Origin: Anadara kagoshimensis
Lineage: Eukaryota > Mollusca > Bivalvia > Arcoida > Arcidae
Assembly (NCBI GenBank): GCA_021292105.1
Contig: CM037861.1
Location: forward strand, 35,122,172-35,186,171
Reading direction: 5' to 3'
DNA: 64,000 bases
In this document: positions 11,469-20,775 of the stretch, piece after piece
Position numbering within the stretch: the first letter of the stretch is position 1
Layout: each line of letters starts with the position of its first letter
The notes under the pieces: model-generated
Databases searched by the model: none
Told to the model about the DNA's origin: nothing
Seen by the model: only the letters and a program-made list of their open reading frames with translations
Made by a program: the position numbers and the translations under genes

Positions 11469-12009
11469 TATTCAAGTTGGTTACCGACCCGAAGAAAACA
11501 AAAGAGTTATCGTGTAAATATAATATCTACAGTACGCGAGGAATAACCTGGTAATATATAATACAGCTATATCAACAATAGCTCGCCAATTTTGCAGTAT
11601 AAACCTTTACAGTAACGTAACTATACAGCTTCGGATTCTTTAACAATTACCATATAAATACAGCCTTCTTCTTCTGCGAACAAATGCAAAACTAACCCCG
11701 TTACAAGTTTTCATTCTCTTATATACCAGTCACTGTTGCATCTCGGGTAATAATCAGTGACGTCATCACCATGTCCATTGAAATGATTGACAGATATTGA
11801 CAAAACTAATTACACAATTAAAATGTTTGAATTGATTTATTATATTACCCACGTCTCCGAAAAACTCGTCCCGAGTTACAATAACAAATCACAAAATTTG
11901 CAAAATATCTACAGTGTTATTAACCATTTTCTATAAAATACAACAGAGCAAAATTATGTTAATGAGACACTAATTACAGATATAAATCATTTATAAAATT
12001 TCTGTTTTT

Positions 12010-13345
12010 ACAGAACATAATCTTCATACCAAAAGGGTCGACGCGGCATTCTACCAGACCTAGTATACTTCAGAATTGTGTCATCAATTTCCTCAGTTTC
12101 AGGAGTGTCAATGTCTTCATCACCGTTTTCATTACCTATGAAAACTAACTTTATTTGTGCTCGAACCATCTTCAATCTTTATATTTTCTTCACGCATTTG
12201 TTGATGTCTATGAGCACGCATTCGATCACAATGTATAACTTGACATTTTCCTTTGCTCCACAGTTAACTTCGTACAAAACTGAAGTTAGCTTCTTGTTTA
12301 TCAAAAACGGTCCTCGCCAATAACATGTAAACTTCTTTGAGCATCCGACTTTGCTTACCGGAAAATAAACATACACCATCTCTCCTGGTTTGGACGTTTC
12401 CTATGAAGCCTTTTGGTCATGATATCGCTTCTGTCTGATAATTTCATTGTTTACAGTCTTTCGTACAAGTGCATGAGCGTCCTCCATCGTCTCTTGGATT
12501 TCCCAAACCCACTGATTTGAGGGTAGGTACTTTGCTTCTCTCGACATTTCATACAGAATATCGAGCGATGTCGACGTTTCTCTTCCGAGCATTAGCATAT
12601 TTTGAGTACAGCCGGTTGTTTCATGCACTGCAGACCTATACGCCATGGTTACATATGGTAAATGACAATCCCAGTCTTGATGGTGCTCTTCTACATATGT
12701 ACTGAGCATAGTGACAAGGGTTCTGTTAAACCTCTCTACCATACCGTCTGATTTCGGGTGATATGGTGTTGTGCGGGTCTTTTTATTTGCAAAAGGGTAT
12801 ACATTTCAGCAAACAAATTGCTTTCAAACTGAGTGCCTTGGTCAGAGTGAATGACATTCGACACATCAAATCTGGAGATAACCTCAGTAACCATGATTTC
12901 TGCAACGGTGTCTGCTTTCAAATCTGCCATAGGGAAGGCTTCTGCCCATTTCGTATAATAATCGGAAATTACTAGAATGTGTTTATGACCATTATGTGTC
13001 TCTTGGAGATTCGTCATAATGTCAACAGTAATTCGCTCTATTGGCATACCGCTGTACGTAACTTGCATGGGCGCTCTTTTCTTCTGTTGGATCTTTGCGC
13101 CATAAACAAAACTCGCAACCATGAACATAAATTCTGACGTCTCTTTGCTGCCCAGGCCAATAGTATTTTTGACGAACTTTTCCTAATGTTTTCTTAACTC
13201 CTAAATGTGAACCACAGCGATTGTCGTGCAATACCTTCAGAATCCGCCTTCTTTCCTTTAATGGTACTATAACTTGTAAAATTTGCTTCTGTGTACCCGG
13301 CAATTTCCAACGTCTGCATAAAAGACCATCGTTTACCGGGAGCAA
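12010..13345 (-). pseudogene. Gypsy integrase region and pol C-terminus
   Basis: The DNA-joining enzyme of the - strand Gypsy element. Near 13345 is the H-x-x-x-H…C-x-x-C zinc-binding domain (HLGVKKTLGKVRQKYYWPG, then CEFC). The DDE core follows with ITVDIMTN and IHSDQGTQFES. A single-base shift near 12775 separates these from the segment with the catalytic Glu (SDGMVERFNRTL at 12742). The C-terminal domain reads VYVYFPVSK…YWRGPFLI (12179-12379). A final basic/acidic tail ends SGRMPRRPFWYEDYVL before a stop near 12010. Frames are broken in at least two places, so it is not functional as it stands. Confidence 0.85.
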
Positions 13346-13389
13346 CTCCCACTGATTCTATAATGCTTTGATGAAGAACTCATGACTGG

Positions 13390-13803
13390 CTATGAATTGG
13401 GGCTTGAACCTTTATTAATGTGATTAGTAAGAAATGAGATGTTTTCGTCTTTCTGCTGCACATCTGATATCGAATCAATACCAAGCTCATCGTCGGAATT
13501 GTCTTTGTTTTCAAACAATTGAGCGACACGCAGAGTCTGGCTTTCCCACAATGAATCGTATCCACACGGTCTACAGGGCACTCGGCTCAGCGCATCCGCG
13601 TTACCGTGTTTAGTACCTGGTCTGTGTTCGATATTGATTTCGTATTGATAAATCACTTCTAGCCAACGAGCAAGTTGTCCCTCTGGGGTTTTGAAGTTCA
13701 TCAACCATCTGAGTGAGCTATGGTCTGTCTTATAATTAACTGTAAATGGTCTACCATATAGAAAATGCCGAAAGTGTTTTATAGAATGTACCACCGCTAA
13801 CAA
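13390..13803 (-). pseudogene. Gypsy RNase H domain
   Basis: The 137-codon frame reads LAVVHSIKHFRHFLYGRPF…TDHSSLRWLMNFK…RWLEVIYQYEINIEHRPGTKHGNADALSR, the standard Ty3/Gypsy RNase H region followed by the H-R-P-G-x-x-x-x-N-A-D-A-L-S-R linker. It removes the RNA strand during reverse transcription in active relatives. Upstream (about 13804-13862) the frame to RT is broken, so the first catalytic acidic segment is not continuous with this piece. Confidence 0.85.
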
Positions 13804-13862
13804 TTATTTCTTTTTCACACAATATTTCCTCTCACTTTTTGACAATCTACCACTTGCGTAGG

Positions 13863-14960
13863 CTATGTCACTCTCTTTTCCGTGTAATCGTTGTGAAAGA
13901 ACTGCTCCCATGGCATTAGCACTGTATCCAGGATAAAAGGCTCATTGAAGTTAGAGTAGGTGAGTATGGGTGACTTGACTAGCCGTTCCTTCAGCGTTTC
14001 AAATGTTGCTTGGCTTTCTGTCGACCATACAAATTTGTAGCCCTTTTCAGTTAACCGGTGTAAAGGTTTCGCAATTGCTGAGAAATTTTCAATAAACCGA
14101 CGGTAGTAAGAGCAGAGCCCGATAAATGATCGCACCTCACTGACATCGCATGGTTTGGGCCAACTTTCAACCGCTTTATTTTTCTCAGGATCTGTTGCAA
14201 TGCCCTCACTTGTAATAACGTGTACCAGATACGTTACACGCTTAGCAAACAGAATGCACTTTTTAACTTTCAACTTAAGTCCAGCGCTTTCTAACCTATC
14301 AACACGATATTGAGATTTTTCAACATTGCTTCAAATTAAAGTCCTTTCCCACAACAATTATATCATCCAGATATACAAGGCAGATTTCCCAATGCAATCC
14401 CGTAAGCACTTTGTCCATTAAACGCTCAAATAGATATGGACTGTTACATAGGCCGAAAGGCATTACTTTAAAATGGAAAAGACATTTCCTCGTTGAAAAC
14501 GCCGTCTTAATTTTGTCACTTTCATCAAGTTCTACTTGCCAATATCCAGATATCAGATCAAGAGTAGAAAACCAGGTGTTATCTACCCGAGGCAAAGGGT
14601 ATGCATCCTTGATCGTAGCAGCATTGAAGTTCCTATAATCTACGCAGAACCGCGTGGTGCCATCTTTCTTTTTCACTAATACTACTCCAGATGATCATTG
14701 GCTAAAGGAAGGCTCAATGACATCTTTCTTTAGCATATCTTCAAGTGCTTGTCGACTTCCTCAAACATATGTACTGGTACCCGTCTCCAAGGTTGTTTAA
14801 TCGGTAGTGTCTTTCCTGTGTCTATTTTATGTTTCACCACAGACGTTTTCCCTAGGTCCAAGTCTGATGAGGCAAACAGTTTTTGTCGGCACATGAAGAA
14901 CTCTTTGACTTGTAAACTTTGCTCATCGTTCAAATGTCTACATGTCCTTTCAAGTTAACT
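13863..14960 (-). pseudogene. Gypsy reverse transcriptase domain
   Basis: The pieces are 14730-14933 (IDTGKTLPIKQPWRRVP), 14320-14676 (KKKDGTTRFCVDYRNFNA, then DLISGYWQVELDESDKIKTA, MPFGLCNSPYLFERLMDKVL and YLDDIIVVG with the catalytic D-D) and 13863-14273 (thumb and connection: FIGLCSYYRRFIENFS…KPLHRLTEKGYKFVWS). Motif content and order are complete, but frameshifts between the pieces and a WS to *S change near 14698 break the frame. Confidence 0.87.
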
Positions 14961-15309
14961 CTGTAATGTTTCGTTCAGTGGAACATGGTTGCAAATTGAA
15001 GAGTCCGTTTCAACAAGATCAACTGGACTTAGTTTTCCTATGAGCGTGCCTGCATAAATAGTTTGCGAATCCGTACCTGCATTAAACATTCTTACTGGCA
15101 CAACTTCATTCATCTTCACCACTGATCTGGCCACTAATGCCTTGCCGGATTCTAAAAACTTTTTGCAGGCTCCATGATACAGGGTTCAATTGGTATTATA
15201 CCATCTGCGCACACTTTAGCTTGGATAACCACTTCACTTTCGGGTTCTAGTTGAATATTGATCATAGTAACGACTCTGAAACAACCTAAATGTCCATGGA
15301 ATTGTATTG

Positions 15310-15597
15310 AAGTTGAGTTGCGTAATGGTGTTTAACGTCCCAGTCAAGAATATTTCACTTATATCGAGACGTCGCCAGCTATAGGCGAAGATGCAGATAT
15401 TTTGCCTGTGCGTTGCGCTGATGGCATTATACAGCACGGTTCTTTAACGTGCCAAGCCCACCGTGACACGGAACCTCGTTAATTTTAAGTTCCCATCCGA
15501 AAGAACCGTGACTTTCATTTCGTAATGCCGAGTGCTTGGCGAAAGAACTTTCAAGTCTTGGGTCAGACCCGGCGGGGGTTCGAACCCACGACCTCCC
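15310..15597 (-). mobile_element. 5'-truncated tRNA-derived SINE with 11-bp target duplication
   Basis: Flanked by the perfect direct repeat gaattgtattg at 15299-15309 and 15598-15608. It shares its body with the SINE at 54412-54757 (aatggtgtttaacgtcccag, agacgtcgccagctatagg, aagcccaccgtgacacgg, ttaagttcccatccgaaaga). This copy stops inside the tRNA-like head (ggttcgaacccacgacctccc on +), so it lacks the A box, as expected for truncated target-primed insertion. It sits in and disrupts the protease-RT region of the Gypsy element, so it arrived after that element. Confidence 0.92.
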
Positions 15598-15608
15598 GAA
15601 TTGTATTG

Positions 15609-15948
15609 GCACTTTAACTTTGTTTGCTTCAGACTGCTCGTTCACCACATCAACTACGCATTTTTCTGCTTTCATAAAATCAACACCCACTATCCCGTCA
15701 AGATTTAACTCTGCAACAATAGCGTTCAATCGGAAAACATTCTCTCCAAATTTCATTGAGAAATTGCCTTGTCCCATTATCTCCAAGTTGGTTCCATTAG
15801 CAGTTACATTTTTTTGTTGCAAGTGCACATTAGGTTTCTTATCATCGCGTATAAAGCCGAACAGCCGTTTGGAAACTAGACTTACAGTTGCGCCTGTGTC
15901 AATATGTAGTTTCGCCTCAACACCATTTATCTTCGCAGTCACATACAT
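15609..15948 (-). pseudogene. Gypsy aspartic protease domain
   Basis: KINGVEAKLHIDTGATVSLVSKRLFG has the retroviral-type catalytic D-T-G-A, about 20 residues into the frame, followed by the hydrophobic flap and I-V-G-V-D-F (LDGIVGVDF) of Gypsy proteases. The coding sequence continues left of the SINE (about 15180-15299, IQLEPESEVVIQAKV), confirming that the SINE split one domain. Codons read from 15427 to 15597 in this frame belong to the SINE. Confidence 0.85.
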
Positions 15949-16129
15949 CCCTGATTCGTCTGTAGCAATGCTTGCTCCAATTGTTGGTGACCCGACCCGG
16001 ACTTCCGCTCCTTTGTGCGTGATCTAAGCGTGCGAGCAGAAGCATGTTCCACATACTTTTATCATCCTGGTTACGGATCTCTAAACGCGGACAATTCTTT
16101 CTAATATGACTATGCTTTTTGCATTTCAC
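15917..16129 (-). pseudogene. Gypsy gag zinc knuckle
   Basis: KCKKHSHIRKNCPRL has the spacing of a retroviral C-x-x-C-x4-H-x4-C knuckle, but the first Cys position is Leu (LVKCKKHSH). The segment sits between gag and protease, its normal place. The partial motif fits loss of coding function. Confidence 0.6.
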
Positions 16130-16268
16130 TAACTTGTGAACATTTTGTCTTCGTCCCGTATTTTATGTCCAGTACTTTGTGTTTTCCTCACGAGGGAAAT
16201 TTCTTTCTCTAAAGCGCTTAATTTTTGCTCCATTTTCGCCATAACTTGCATAATAGGTCAACTGCCGT

Positions 16269-17205
16269 TTACACTGGGTTTTTTCCTTGCCGTGCGTCTT
16301 CTGGTATCAATTGTCTGGAGTAACTTCTACCTTCCGCATTGTTATAGGCTTCTAACTCAACTGGTAAGCTCACTGCTTCATTTAACGACTTTGGAATTGA
16401 CTGTTTAATGCGAATACGTATGTCAGAATCAGCTAATGCGTCTATAAACATGATAAACTGATCTTTGTTTAAGGTTTCTCTGACATCAGCAGGAGCTGTT
16501 GGATATGCCAAATTCGCCAACCTTCTTATCGTCTGACCTAATTCTGGAAGTGTCTTGGGTGCTCTCTGTCTCCTCTCACGTAACTGTATTCGGTACAAGT
16601 ATGTTTGGTTTGCAGGAGCAAATTTGTCTTCTAGAGCCTGAATATCGGGCTTGCTCATTCTCATATTGATTTCCAAGAACGCCTTGCGCCTGCCCCCTTA
16701 ATGACACTGCGAGAAAAAGTCCCCTTTCTTCCTCGTCCCAATCATTTATCTTGGCACATGCTTCAAAGTGAGTGAGGTAGTCTCGCAGTGAGCCGCTTCC
16801 GTCATATGTTGCTGGTTTCAAAGACTTCAAACTTGACTTCCGCATGCCGGTTTCCTCATTCGCTGTGTTTGAATTTGCTGCTGAGCTGGATGATGTGGGT
16901 TGCCCGAGCGAAACAGGAACTCTTCTCCTGCGCGAGGTAACATTGCTCTGTCGCGCCTTGGTAAACACATGTCGGGTTTCTGGAGTCTTATGTTCATCTT
17001 CATTTTCGGCTTCACTATCACTCTCGCCATACAATCTATAAGTACCTTGATCATCAAATACCTCCCTTAGACGTGAAGTATTTAACGCATTCACATCTTG
17101 CCTAGGTTTACCCAGATGGACGAACTGTCGACACTCCCGAATCTGAGTTTCTGGGTGCAATTGGAGTTGACTTAAGTCTCCTTTCACTAATGCGCAAACT
17201 TTCAT
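16269..17205 (-). pseudogene. Gypsy gag
   Basis: Two overlapping frames (16576-17205 and 16269-16676) together give a gag-like protein. The N-terminal part is polar and acidic. It is followed by SSLKSLKPATYDGSGSLRDYLTHFEACAKIN, typical of the Ty3/Gypsy capsid start (P-x-x-Y-D-G…F), then W-D-E-E-E-R-G and a C-terminal half with TYLYRIQLRERRQ…L-P-E-L-G-Q-T-I-R-R-L. A frameshift near 16600-16680 separates the two halves. Confidence 0.8.
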
Positions 17206-17389
17206 TTCTCAACATTTCTAATTTTTTCTCTAGTTGCGCAATCTCCGCATTAACTTTACCAAGAGAGGTCATTTGGTGAATTATACCAACAAAATGATTT
17301 AAAATAATAATAATTATTATTATTATTATTGAAAGGAAAATAATTTAACCAAACAAAAAATTAACAAGGAAACAAACGTATTACTTTAA

Positions 17390-17413
17390 ATCGAATCCCA
17401 CCGCTGCCCACCA
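17390..17413 (-). other. Primer-binding site, tRNA-Leu-like
   Basis: Directly inside the right LTR, the - strand reads tggtgggcagcggtgggatt then cga: a TGG start and a tail resembling the complement of a tRNA T-arm (GGGATTCGA). This pattern is close to tRNA-Leu primer sites of other Gypsy elements. Which isoacceptor is used is an inference. Confidence 0.65.
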
Positions 17414-17417
17414 GAAA

Positions 17418-18154
17418 TGGTAACGTGTAAGGGTGTCGTACCCAAGTTATTACCTGGGATTCGATAAGACAATACAATAAAGTGTGTCTTAAAAAATGAA
17501 ATTAACCACAAGCTATAATAATTGTTAACCGAACCGCTGTTTTCGAACAGCTCACGAGTAATTTAAGCTTTGATTTAAAATAAGGCGCACGAAAAAATCT
17601 ATACAGATAAATGTGCGAATTAACTGAGCAATCATTAAATGGATAGAATGAATTTATAAAAATTAGAGTGTAACAAATGTTTATTTAAAAATGATTATCT
17701 ATGGTTTAAGGGTAGAAAACTTGCTCTTCCCGAGCTTAATTTAAACAGTGAAATCAGTTTTCTGGGTCTGCCGCGCACTAGCTGATACATAAAATGTACA
17801 GTGCGCACAAGGAAGACTAAATGTTGCGCACGAGCCAGTACATATATATAATATGTACAGTACGCGAGGAATAACCTGGTAATATATAATACAGCTATAT
17901 CAACAATAGCTCGCCAATTTCGCAGTATAAACCTTTACAGTAGCTACGGATTCCTTAACAATTACCATATAAATACAGCCCTCTTCTTCTGTGAACAGAT
18001 GCAAAACTGACCCCGCTGACAAGTTTTTTATTTTCTTATGTTGCATCTCGGGTAATAATCAGTGACGTCATCAACTTGATCATTGAAATGATTGACAGCT
18101 ATTCAGATTCAATAACACAATTAAAACGTCATATAATTATCAACTCAAGTTACA
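17418..18154 (-). repeat. 5' LTR (right on the map), intact
   Basis: 737 bp, uninterrupted. In element orientation it begins TGTAACTTGAG at 18154 and ends near cgttacc at 17418. It matches both outer parts of the left LTR. A (ta)n stretch at about 17846-17854 marks the point where the left copy carries its insertion. Confidence 0.85.
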
Positions 18155-20316
18155 CATAGATAAGACAGTCGCTCAAATGATGTATAGAATTCTTTTCAGT
18201 CTTAGACAGAGAGTCAAGCGATAAGATATAAAGCATAGCGGCCAAGTAAATCGACTGATATCCGAAGTTTCTTAAATTCAGTAAATTTTAGTGCCTTGTA
18301 TATTCCTGATTTAGCCACTATATAAGAGCCTTTATGGAGGTTAATTAAGAAAGATTTTGTATTTGAATGGGGTTCTAAGTCTTTTGATAAGTTAAAGGAT
18401 TGTTTAAGTAATGCAGATACTTTAGGATATTTTAGGTTAGATGCTACTCGAACTCAGTCACTGATGCAAGTAATGTAGCTCTCGGTACAGTTTTACTGTG
18501 GGAGAATCAAGGTTTAACCAATGTCATAATATTATGCAAATAGGTTTTTGACTGATTTTGAGAAAAAATTCAACCTTTAGCAGTTGTATGGATTTGTGAG
18601 AAATATGGAGTGGAATTTAAGTTGAATACTGATCATAAGCCTTTGGAATTTCTTTATGGCCTAAATCTAGACCAAATGCTCGCATTGAAAGATGGTTACT
18701 TAAGTTGATGCCATATAATTATAAGATTATACATTCACCAGGTAAGTCTAATATAGCTGACCCATTGTCACGGTTAGTAAAGTCAAATAGTGAAATCGAT
18801 GAAAGTGTTAAACGGTTTATAAATCAAAATGACGAGTATGTAGGGTTTTTTCAAGGGAAGCAACTCCCAAAGCTATTAAATTGTCAATGGTTGAAAGTTG
18901 TTCACTGTCAGATTCTGATATTCTGGAGCTCAGATCATTATTGTCTATTGCATGTTGGAGAAAATCATGCATCAGTTATTTTCCTATCAGAGACCAGTTA
19001 TGTTGGAGAGGTTCTTGCTTATCAAGAGGGATAAGACTAGTTATCACACAACAGTAAAGAAGTATAAAAAATAAGCTCACAAGGTTCATTTGGGGATAGC
19101 AGGTACTAAGCGACGACTACGGACTAAGGTATGGTGGCTGGGACTGGATAAGGATGTGGAAAAGTTTATTAGTTCTTGTCATGGTTGTCAATTAATGCCC
19201 CAGTCCGATCGATTAAAACCCATCTATTACCTTTGGGTTCATGGCAGCACCTTTGGCATCTGATCATTATGTGTTTGTTGCTATTGGTTATTATAGTCGT
19301 TATTATAAATCACAAAAGATATTTCAAGTGAAAAGATGATCGATGTATTAGAAACAATGTTTTCGAGACATGAGTTACCAATTTTAGTTACTTCAGATAA
19401 TGGACCTCAGTTTAAGTCAAAAGTGTTCAATGATTATCTGGACAGTATGGGAATAGTTCATAGATGTACAACACCTCTACATCCAGCTGCTAATGGAGAA
19501 GTAGAGAGACAAAACCGATCAGTAATGAAAAGAATACAGATTGCACAGGCGGGATCGAAAGATTGGAAGCGAGAACTGAGGAAGTATCTTTTTGTGTATC
19601 GCACAACGCCTCAAATGTCCGGCTGAGTTAATGTTTAATCGGACTTTTAGAACACTATTACCACAGTTTGAAGATCAAGATTTAAACGAACAAGTTCGCG
19701 ATCGTAAAGCGATCATGGAACACAAAAACAAGGTGTATATAGACAGTTAACATATGCGAAAGAAAGTGATTTACAAGTGGGAGATCCATTGCATATCAAA
19801 CAACAGCAACGCGATAAGATGGATACACCATTTCATAAAGATCCATATAATTTGGTACAGTTGTGTTGTAAAGTCACCTGAAGGTTTTATGCATGTGAAA
19901 AATTATAACGAATGATTTCCGAATGAAGTTAGTGACAATTTATCCGCGACCGAAATATTAACAGATCCCAAAAACAATATACATTCGGTTCAAATTGGTA
20001 CAATCGATGTAAAGGAAGGAATACAGAACGGGTCAAATCACAACGAACAACCGATAATATCAGAATACTTGTGAAAAGACTGGATAGAGAGAGAAAACTT
20101 CTAGCCGTTTTATGACTTTTTATGGGATAGCACATTTTGAATTTATTTTCTTTAAGAATTAAAAGACAGTTGTTTTCTTTTCTCTTAAAGTTCAATTTAA
20201 ACAAACAATTTGACAATTTAAGCAAGTTTTGCAGTTAATAGTTTTCTAGTTCATTTTGTTTGTGTGTTTGATATCCGTGTATAGGAGAAGGTTTATATAT
20301 CGTAGGAAAGGGGGAA
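18155..20316 (+). pseudogene. Outer Gypsy-type element, RT end to integrase
   Basis: Continuation of the + strand element cut at 10102. Broken frames give the RT thumb end (about 18290-18420: FVFEWGSKSFDKLK), an RNase H remnant (TDASNVALGTVLLWE), the linker IIHSPGKSNIADPLSRL (18705-18780), the H…H…C-x-x-C zinc region (HLGIAGTKRRLRTKVWWLG, then CHGCQ near 19180), and an intact integrase block at 19336-19626. That block contains TSDNGPQFKSKVF (second catalytic Asp) and ANGEVERQNRSV (catalytic Glu). The first catalytic Asp segment near 19250 is deleted or shifted. Many stops are present, so the copy is dead. Confidence 0.82.
20303..20316 (+). other. Polypurine tract of the outer Gypsy element
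   Basis: aggaaagggggaa immediately precedes TGTTACGGG, the expected start of the 3' LTR. A purine run at this position primes plus-strand DNA synthesis in LTR retrotransposons. Confidence 0.75.
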
Positions 20317-20491
20317 TGTTACGGGCAAGGGGCACATAACTCTACTGTTATGTATGTGTCATGTGATGTAATAACTACGTTATCAATATATGACGTCTTG
20401 AGTTGTACACGAGGTTCAGGCATTAAAGCAGATGTACACGATACAGAACTTGTGTTTAATCACGTTATTATTATAAAGTACTTCAGTTACA
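20317..20491 (+). repeat. Probable 3' LTR of the outer Gypsy element
   Basis: Begins TGTTACGGGC directly after the polypurine tract and appears to end at …cttcagttaca. About 175 bp, with TG…CA ends. No second copy was found on the left side, so the right boundary rests only on the end motif and on resumption of the family B box at gttactataaatag. Confidence 0.55.
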
Positions 20492-20775
20492 GTTACTATA
20501 AATAGGAATTAAGTTTCAGTGCATTTAAAGACGCATCATGTGTTATTTCCGTGCATTTAAAGACACACCACACATCATAGATAGTGACGACCGTATATTG
20601 CCCCATGTTGTCGGTGCTATTCTTTCATACTGAAGTTGCAGCCTGCCTGTACAAAGTGCAGTGGGGCTTATGTCGCATATCAAGTTAAAATAAAGTTATC
20701 AGAGGATGAGTGTCTTCTCATTTAACATTAAAGTTTTCAATTAAAGTTGGTTTTTTTTGTTTTTTTTTTTTTTGG
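20492..20775. repeat. Dispersed repeat family B, copy, with poly-T
   Basis: gttactataaatag, then aagacgcatcatgt, then acaccacacatca…gtgacgaccgtatattgcc…gcctgcctgtacaaagtgcagtgg…cttatgtcgc. The last blocks match 28248-28380 and the first box matches 9045-9110 and 27500-27545. A T-run lies at 20752-20774. Non-coding. Confidence 0.75.

Larger units (their letters stand above)
10536..11515. mobile_element. Unclassified insertion inside the left LTR
   Basis: About 980 bp are present in the left LTR and absent from the right. The insert contains ttgaaacacctgggcacgtgc near its left end (10568), a tRNA-like segment (10733-10803), a short exon-like open stretch (about 10995-11169) and a 50-bp-arm hairpin near its right end that repeats the same motif. 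The repeated motif at both ends suggests a transposon with complex inverted termini, but I cannot assign a superfamily and see no clear target duplication. Confidence 0.55.
10103..11880 (-). repeat. 3' LTR (left on the map), interrupted
   Basis: The outer parts match the right LTR closely: 10103 to about 10535 (cgtgttagggtgt … cacgagccagtaca) and about 11516-11880 (acagtacgcgaggaataacc … gagttaca). Between them lies about 1 kb with no counterpart in the right LTR. Without it the LTR would be about 780 bp, compared with 737 bp for the right copy. The LTRs differ at scattered positions and small indels, so the insertion is not recent. Confidence 0.85.
10103..18154 (-). mobile_element. Nearly complete Ty3/Gypsy LTR retrotransposon
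   Basis: Read on the - strand: 5' LTR (17418-18154), tRNA-Leu-like primer site (17390-17413), gag, zinc knuckle, protease, reverse transcriptase, RNase H, integrase, 3' LTR (10103-11880). The protease-RT-RNaseH-IN order places it in Ty3/Gypsy. LTRs start TGTAAC and end GTTACA in element orientation. Frameshifts and stops in gag and pol, a SINE in the protease region and a foreign insert in the left LTR show that it is an inactive copy. It is inserted in the + strand element described at 9120 and 18155. I do not see a clear target duplication. Confidence 0.9.

Noticed and set aside
10098-18159. Target duplication of the inner Gypsy
   Set aside because: The five bases outside the LTR ends (ataat and catag) do not match, so I do not claim one.
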